Assembly (NCBI RefSeq): GCF_009870125.1
Contig: NC_046683.1
Location: 2,728,001-2,792,000 of the forward strand
Direction: 5' to 3'
From: Drosophila pseudoobscura
Lineage: Eukaryota > Arthropoda > Insecta > Diptera > Drosophilidae
DNA length: 64,000 nt
The notes under the pieces were generated by a model. It did not search any database and was not told the DNA's origin. It saw only the letters and a program-made list of their open reading frames with translations. Position 1 is the first letter of the stretch; each line of letters begins with the position of its first letter. Of this stretch, positions 59,187-64,000 are shown one piece after another. A program made the position numbers and the translations under genes.

Positions 59187-60383
59187 TCATCGCTGGTTCA
59201 GGCCATGGACGCCAAACTCCTCGTAGTCGTCGCGCGTGTAGACAAACTCTTCGAAGTTGGGACTGGTGGCCACCTCCCTGCCGCCGTACCAGGCATAGCG
59301 GACAGGATCCTCGGGGCAGATGAGCGACACCTCCAGGTCGTCGGGCACCAGGGCGCGCAGATCCTTCTTGAGGCGAGGCAGGAAGCCGGGAAACTGAGCA
59401 CAGCCGCCCACAATCAGGATGTTGAGCAGGAGCTCCCGATGGGCCTGCCAGGGACAGGCCTTGAGGCAATCGGCGACTGCCTCCGGTATGCCCACCTGGT
59501 GGATGCCAATGTCCGACGGATTGAAGAGCAGCTCGGGCACGGTGAAGCGTTCGTTGCACAGTGGCACTGTCTGCATGGTTTCCTCGTCCATGCGGGGCCG
59601 CCCGGGTATCCGAACATAGCCACGCTTGATTGTCGTAAAGTCGGGCAGGACATAGTCGATGGCCACCTCCTTGCGCTTCTTCTCGCACTGATGCACCCGC
59701 ATGGCCTCCTTGAAGTCCTCGGCCACAAAGCAGACATCCTCCTTGATCTGGTTCACCACGTGGCTCTCGTCCATCATGTTCAGCTGCCGGTAGGAGATGA
59801 GTTCCTTGAGGTGATTGGTCAGCGCCTTGCCACCCATGTCGATGCGACGAATACCCTCGAGCACACGCCTGCCCAGGACAAATGGCACAATGTGGGTGAA
59901 GCTGTAGCCCACATCAATGATAATACAGTTGAGGGTCTGCATTGTGGTGCGCTCCTCGCTGTCGGCGACATAGTTAAAGGCCGCCAGATCGGCTGCCGTC
60001 GTCTTGTACATGCCGGCCACACGGTACTGCTCGAAGAGCATCTCCAACATGGCCTCCTGCACGCTCGGGAAGTTCATCTGGGGCTCTGTTATAACTATGT
60101 TCCGGTTGTCCAGGCTACAGCCGATGCCCTCCTTGCTGAAGATGTAGTCCCACACGGTCTTCTGGGTGTCCCAGTTGAGCAGATAGCCGCGCTGAAAAGC
60201 CAGGATGTAGAACAGGGCAGAGGTATCGCGGCAATCCTCAATCTGATTACCCACAAACGCCCGCCGCCGCTCGCTCTTGGCCTTCATAATACAATTCGGG
60301 ACCACTCGCGGCTCCTCCTGGTTGGCCAGGCCCACCTTGGCTGTGTGAGCTCCATTGTCGAGCACCACAACTGTGCTTGCCAT
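59187..60383 (-). CDS. actin-related protein Arp6 (Actr13E)
   Basis: Nuclear actin-related subunit of SWR1/SRCAP-type remodelling complexes that exchange H2A variants; in flies linked to HP1 heterochromatin. Single exon, 398 residues, starting MASTVVVLDNGAHTAKVGLA. The actin fold is clear: phosphate-1 loop VVLDNGAHTAKVGLA, phosphate-2 region CIIIDVGYSFTHIVPFVLGR, the RRIDMGGKALTNHLKELISY block, then LLNILIVGGCAQFPGFLPRL and the C-terminal tail. LNMMDESHVVNQIKEDVCFV and FEEFVYTRDDYEEFGVHG are typical of Arp6. The phosphate-1 loop has NGAHT where actin has NGSGM, so actin-like polymerisation is unlikely. It is divergent from the gene at 60576. Confidence 0.95.
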   Translation of the reverse strand: MASTVVVLDNGAHTAKVGLANQEEPRVVPNCIMKAKSERRRAFVGNQIEDCRDTSALFYILAFQRGYLLNWDTQKTVWDYIFSKEGIGCSLDNRNIVITEPQMNFPSVQEAMLEMLFEQYRVAGMYKTTAADLAAFNYVADSEERTTMQTLNCIIIDVGYSFTHIVPFVLGRRVLEGIRRIDMGGKALTNHLKELISYRQLNMMDESHVVNQIKEDVCFVAEDFKEAMRVHQCEKKRKEVAIDYVLPDFTTIKRGYVRIPGRPRMDEETMQTVPLCNERFTVPELLFNPSDIGIHQVGIPEAVADCLKACPWQAHRELLLNILIVGGCAQFPGFLPRLKKDLRALVPDDLEVSLICPEDPVRYAWYGGREVATSPNFEEFVYTRDDYEEFGVHGLNQR

Positions 60384-60575
60384 ATCTCTATAACATTGTC
60401 TGCTAGTCTGCTCTGACTCTCCGAGATAATGTTAGATTGGAGTTTTCTCCTGTCAATTTTTGTCCGTCTTTTTACGATGTCGCTGAACTGGAGAAAAATC
60501 GATGTTTGGGTGCGCTGCAAAAATCGATGTTTTTTTGATAACATAGATTTACAAAAGCGTCTTAATAGTTAATAA
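60384..60575. promoter_or_regulatory. divergent promoter with twin ATCGAT boxes
   Basis: AAAAATCGATGTTT occurs exactly twice, at 60494-60507 and 60519-60532, 25 bases apart. ATCGAT is the core of the DRE bound by DREF and BEAF-32. A related ATCGATGTTT lies inside the next frame at 60650. It probably serves both Arp6 (-) and the 60576 gene (+). Confidence 0.6.
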
Positions 60576-60995
60576 ATGTCACGTCACGTATGTGCGAAAA
60601 ATGCACTCGTCATGGTTCTGTTAAACAAAATCAGCGAAAATCTGAAAATTATCGATGTTTTCCTGCAAGGGGTTATACAGCAGCGAGGTTGTCCATGGAA
60701 AGAGGCAATTGGTGTGGACGACAAGGCTTCTATGAAATTATCACATGTGGACGACATAATAATGATTTTTAGAACCAAAGAACTGGAACGAACCGAAAAC
60801 CGTGTTAATTTTCTTCGAAATCAGAAAAGTGGTTCCGTTGATGACATATCCCACAAAAATATCCATCAATTTTTGCAAATCAAGAAAAAATATCGCCCAA
60901 ATATATATATCGATATACTAATCGTACATCAATTTATCATCGCTAATTTGTTTACTTTTTTTTCTCGCGTAGCGGAACCGCAACCGGCGCTTTGA
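60576..60995 (+). CDS. 139-residue protein, unknown function
   Basis: I do not recognise this protein. The open frame begins 192 bases from Arp6 in divergent orientation, starting at ATGTCACGTCAC or at a second Met 12 codons in (MVLLNKISENLKIIDVFLQG). It is helical and charged (VDDIIMIFRTKELERTENRV), with one cysteine in RGCPWKEA. The last 30 residues are hydrophobic (IYIDILIVHQFIIANLFTFF) and come from AT-rich DNA with ATCGATA sites. The true C-terminus might therefore be earlier, through an intron or at the start of the next gene's promoter. Codon use is AT-richer than its neighbours. Real but fast-evolving is my best guess. Confidence 0.45.
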   Translation: MSRHVCAKNALVMVLLNKISENLKIIDVFLQGVIQQRGCPWKEAIGVDDKASMKLSHVDDIIMIFRTKELERTENRVNFLRNQKSGSVDDISHKNIHQFLQIKKKYRPNIYIDILIVHQFIIANLFTFFSRVAEPQPAL

Positions 60996-61480
60996 TTTTT
61001 TAAGATTTTTTTTTTCGAATTTTTTGCCGCAGATTAATGTAAATTTACGCGCCATTGTGGTGTTTTGTGGCTCTCCGTGTGCATATGTATCGAAAATGCC
61101 GAGATTAGCGGCAAAATGCAAAATGTAAAGGGCGGCAACAATATTCAGTGCAAAAGAAGTGCGTGCCAGCAGCGGTAATAAAACACAAGCGAGTGGAGTG
61201 CCAAAATAAAGCAGCACTTGTTGGAGTTCGTTTCGTGTCTACGAACAGAAGCGTAAAAACCGCAGAGAAGCAACAAGTGGCCATACACGGTGAAGAGAGA
61301 GAGCGTGCAACGGCAACGACAGCGAAAATGTGCATATGACCATTGGTTCCTGAACACCAGTTTCTCCTCCCTATCTCTCCCCATCATCCCCGATCATCAT
61401 TATCATCATCATCATCATCATCATCGGCAGGCCCCCACATCCACATCCACGTTCAAGTTCAAGTGCAGAGTCTTTGAAAC
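60996..61480. other. 5' UTR and promoter of the 61481 gene
   Basis: A-rich DNA with many CAA/GAA triplets, then a (ATC)n tract at 61393-61425 and CCACATCCACATCCACGTTC before the ATG. It fits a long 5' UTR. No TATA box in a clear position. Confidence 0.5.
61393..61425. repeat. (ATC)n microsatellite in a probable 5' UTR
   Basis: About ten ATC units, once interrupted, 60 bases upstream of an ATG. Confidence 0.9.
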
Positions 61481-61702
61481 ATGCGTAGACCAGTCGCCGC
61501 GTTGAGCCGCAATCATTACTTCGTCATTGGGCTGCTGCTGGGGCTCGTGCTGAGCTGCTACATACCGGAGGACATCTGGGAGCTGGTCCAGCAGGAGGAA
61601 TGCCCCCAGGAGGCCGCCGAGAATCTGCTGATCGAACGCTTTGGCCAGGACTTTGAGCCGCATCTGAACCTGATCAACAAGCCGCTGGCGGCCAAAAAGC
61701 CG
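61481..61702 (+). CDS. first coding exon of a probable type II membrane protein, continues outside the window
   Basis: 74 codons end in GCCAAAAAGCCG followed by GTGAGT, a strong donor in phase 0. The peptide begins MRRPVAALSRNHYFVIGLLL and continues GLVLSCYIPEDIWELVQQEE: a short basic cytoplasmic tail, one 17-18 residue signal anchor, then an acidic lumenal stem (EECPQEAAENLLIERFGQDF). This is the layout of Golgi glycosyltransferases, and the GLVLS-type anchor recalls chondroitin synthase/CHPF proteins. That family call is a guess from layout and from a remembered nearby fly gene (CG9220). The remaining exons lie beyond base 64000. Confidence 0.65.
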
Positions 61703-64000
61703 GTGAGTCCTCTTTTTCCACTTGAATCCAAAATCGAATTTGGAATGCTGCCCAAAAAATGCAAATATTCGCGCTCCGCCATGACTCGTCGTCGCTGTTG
61801 CCGTCGCCGTCGCCGTCGTCGTGCACATGTCTCATGTCTCATGTATCAGGGAGTCCACTGATAGCAATTTATTGACCTTCTTGCTTATCGCGCGCTCGCT
61901 ACACCGCGCAACATCGACCATGTTTTTGGCAATGGCATACGAAAACGAGGAAGCGAATAGTTGTCAATCCAGTTGTCACCCTCTTAGAGGGTATCATTTA
62001 AAGAAAGAAGCATCTCCAATCCCATATTCTTGACACAAAAACTCATCCTGTTTTGGGAAGGAAACCTCAATCTCTTCTTGAAAAACTAGGGAAATTGCAA
62101 TGATCTGCTTAGTATTTAGATTCTATAGATTCGTGATTCCTTAATCCTGTTGCACAGTGTGCTGTTGTGTGAAAGAGTGCCGTTATTCGTTTTGCGGGTA
62201 TCGGCGTCAACGTCAGCAGCGGCTCACTTCAGACGTCACTTATTTCTTTATTTTTTGTCGCTTAAAATGATTCCCTTATCGATAGGGATGACACTTGCAC
62301 GCACACACGCATACACTTTGCACCTCATTGAGCGAAATGCAGGGTGTGCGTGTGTCAGGGTAGGGCTTTAAGCTCTTCGATTTGAGCTCTCGCTCTCTGT
62401 CTGCACGCAATGCAGGCGTGTGCCTCTGCACCCGAAAGAGTGCCGACAAAGAGAGGGCCTCACCGTGTGCCAGTACACCTTGGCGGGAATGAAAGAGAAA
62501 AGCGGCCAGGCTCTCTCACTCCCCGGGCACCGTTTTGTACAGTTTGTGATGCACTGAGCCCGAACCACCCAATAAATTCCAGACGATCGCGTGGTCTCAT
62601 AAATTCCATTTACATAAATAAACTCATTAAATAATATGCCTTAAATTACATAAATGTTAACTCGATCCATCGGGCGATTATAAATACATATACCCATGAT
62701 CTGTGTGTGTGTGTGTGTGTGTGTGTATGCAAAAATCGAAAGCAGCGAACAATTAATTGAATTAAATAAAGTGCGCGAAAATACGAGAACAAGAAGGTTC
62801 CGTTCAGGAGTGCGCCTTGCCCTTAGCCGAAGCTGGAATGCCCTGGAAGGTGTTGGAAGTGTTTCCACGCATTCCAGTAGTACTGTAGTACTCCTCTGCT
62901 CCTCCAAAGACAGTCAGAGATGTTCCTTTTCGGCGACCAGCGCCATACCAAACGCTGGGAGCCTGCTTTTATTCCCGTTACTCAGTCAGTACGGCTCCTC
63001 CCTCCGCCAGAGGGCGCACACTGCACCAGGAAGAGTGTATGAGAGAGAGAGAGAGAGGAATGGGATCTGCCAGATATGGTTTTTTTCTTCTATTTTCTCT
63101 TATCTTTAAAACTGTGGATATCAACTTGGTATTCATCCATTATCCATTGCCCGGCATACTCTTCCCTCCCAGTGGACACGGGTCCCATGAAGAGCTGCAA
63201 ATCCATTGAATATTTTCCATATGCCTTGAGGTTTTCCCTCCTCGTGTTTGGCATATTACGAGTGTGTCTTTCTGTTGTTCCTTTTGTGGATATGCCAACG
63301 TTTGCGTTTTATCCGACGTGCAATCAAAAATTACTGTCCGCCGAAGTTTAATAATTTGTTGCACGTTTTAGTTGTTGGAACCGATTTCTTGCCTCCATTT
63401 AGGGGGGAAATAAAAGTGACATTAATGTGTCGCTGGGGATGTCGAACACTTTTCGATTGTCGCCGCGTGTGGAATACGAAAACAGATTTCCCTGAAACTC
63501 GAATGTTGTCATCCCCTCCGTAGCGCCCGAGACGACCTAGATAAAGATTCCTTCTCTTAAAAGTCTTGAGTCTTCCAATTCAGAAATTCAGGTAGAATGG
63601 ACTGACTTTGAGGGATTATTGCGGCCGATTGGGGTCTACCTTTTGGATGAATCTCAAGTATTTCTGATCTATTCTACATCATAGATTTCAGGGACAAATC
63701 TACGTGCTCTACCCTGAATACCCTGAAATAATTGCCAAATCCTCTCTCCTTTGTGGGCCCGAAAATCGCTGCTCGCGGACTCGAATCCACGATTTGCATA
63801 ACACGCGTTTCGGATCGGATCGGATCGTCTTTTCGAGACCAGGAGGGCAGGGAGGGGAATGGTGGGGAGGGGAAAATGCTTACTTGAGTTTCTTGGCGAT
63901 TATAATGGGCTTTTTACGAGTCGCACATGGAGTTTCAAGAGTCACTTTTTTGTATATACATAATTTTTGTATTTTTTTTTTTAATGTGCGTAAAGTGTCT
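61703..64000. other. large first intron, continues to the window edge
   Basis: No coding exon or acceptor with a convincing following frame. It contains octamers at 61759 (ATGCAAAT) and 63792 (ATTTGCAT), a (TG)12 tract, GAGAGA near 63040, and GGATC repeats (CGGATCGGATCGGATCG) near 63812. The octamers may mark an intronic enhancer, which is inference. Confidence 0.5.
62702..62726. repeat. (TG)12 microsatellite
   Basis: Twelve TG units in the intron. Confidence 0.95.

Overview
This window is euchromatic DNA from a Drosophila. GC-rich coding exons, short introns of about 55 to 120 bases, AT-rich spacers, and DRE and Ohler-type core-promoter motifs all fit. The gene set matches what I remember of X-chromosome band 13D-E of D. 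melanogaster (HUWE1, Pis, the ABCF2 homologue CG9281, the HAP40 homologue, the IscA homologue MagR, Actr13E/Arp6). The length of some proteins and a short inverted-repeat element suggest a species outside the melanogaster subgroup, possibly the obscura group. The species call is inference from memory.

Layout. Bases 1-12236 are almost gene-free. They hold a cluster of POU octamers and one small spliced gene (5162-5451). Bases 12237-22294 carry five genes: an intronless SRPK-family kinase (+), a mitochondrial NUDT6-like Nudix protein (+), the mitochondrial inner-membrane peptidase Imp1 (-), phosphatidylinositol synthase Pis (-) and HAP40 (+). A 2.8 kb spacer follows with an inverted-repeat element and an orphan TATA/initiator promoter. 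Then come ABCF2 (-), a MADF-BESS factor (+) and RNA polymerase subunit Rpb5 (+).

The centre (35735-54242) is the giant HECT E3 ligase HUWE1. I read 15 coding exons and about 5494 residues, including one uninterrupted coding exon of 9246 bases. Downstream is a tight housekeeping cluster: a 60-residue unknown protein, a 345-residue unknown protein, a DNL-type zinc-finger mitochondrial protein, MagR/IscA1, Arp6, and a 139-residue unknown divergent from Arp6. The window ends in the first coding exon and long first intron of a probable type II membrane protein.

Functional themes are mitochondrial import, processing and Fe-S work (Imp1, DNL zinc finger, IscA1, Nudix), general transcription and chromatin (Rpb5, Arp6), ribosome and protein quality control (ABCF2, HUWE1) and lipid synthesis (Pis). 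They are neighbours, not an operon. Exon borders were read by hand from splice consensus, reading phase and remembered family sequences. I found no novel defence or mobile system. The less ordinary signals are the octamer cluster, the small proteins, the orphan TATA/heat-shock-element promoter, a hairpin repeat, a GC-AG intron and several tandem splice acceptors.
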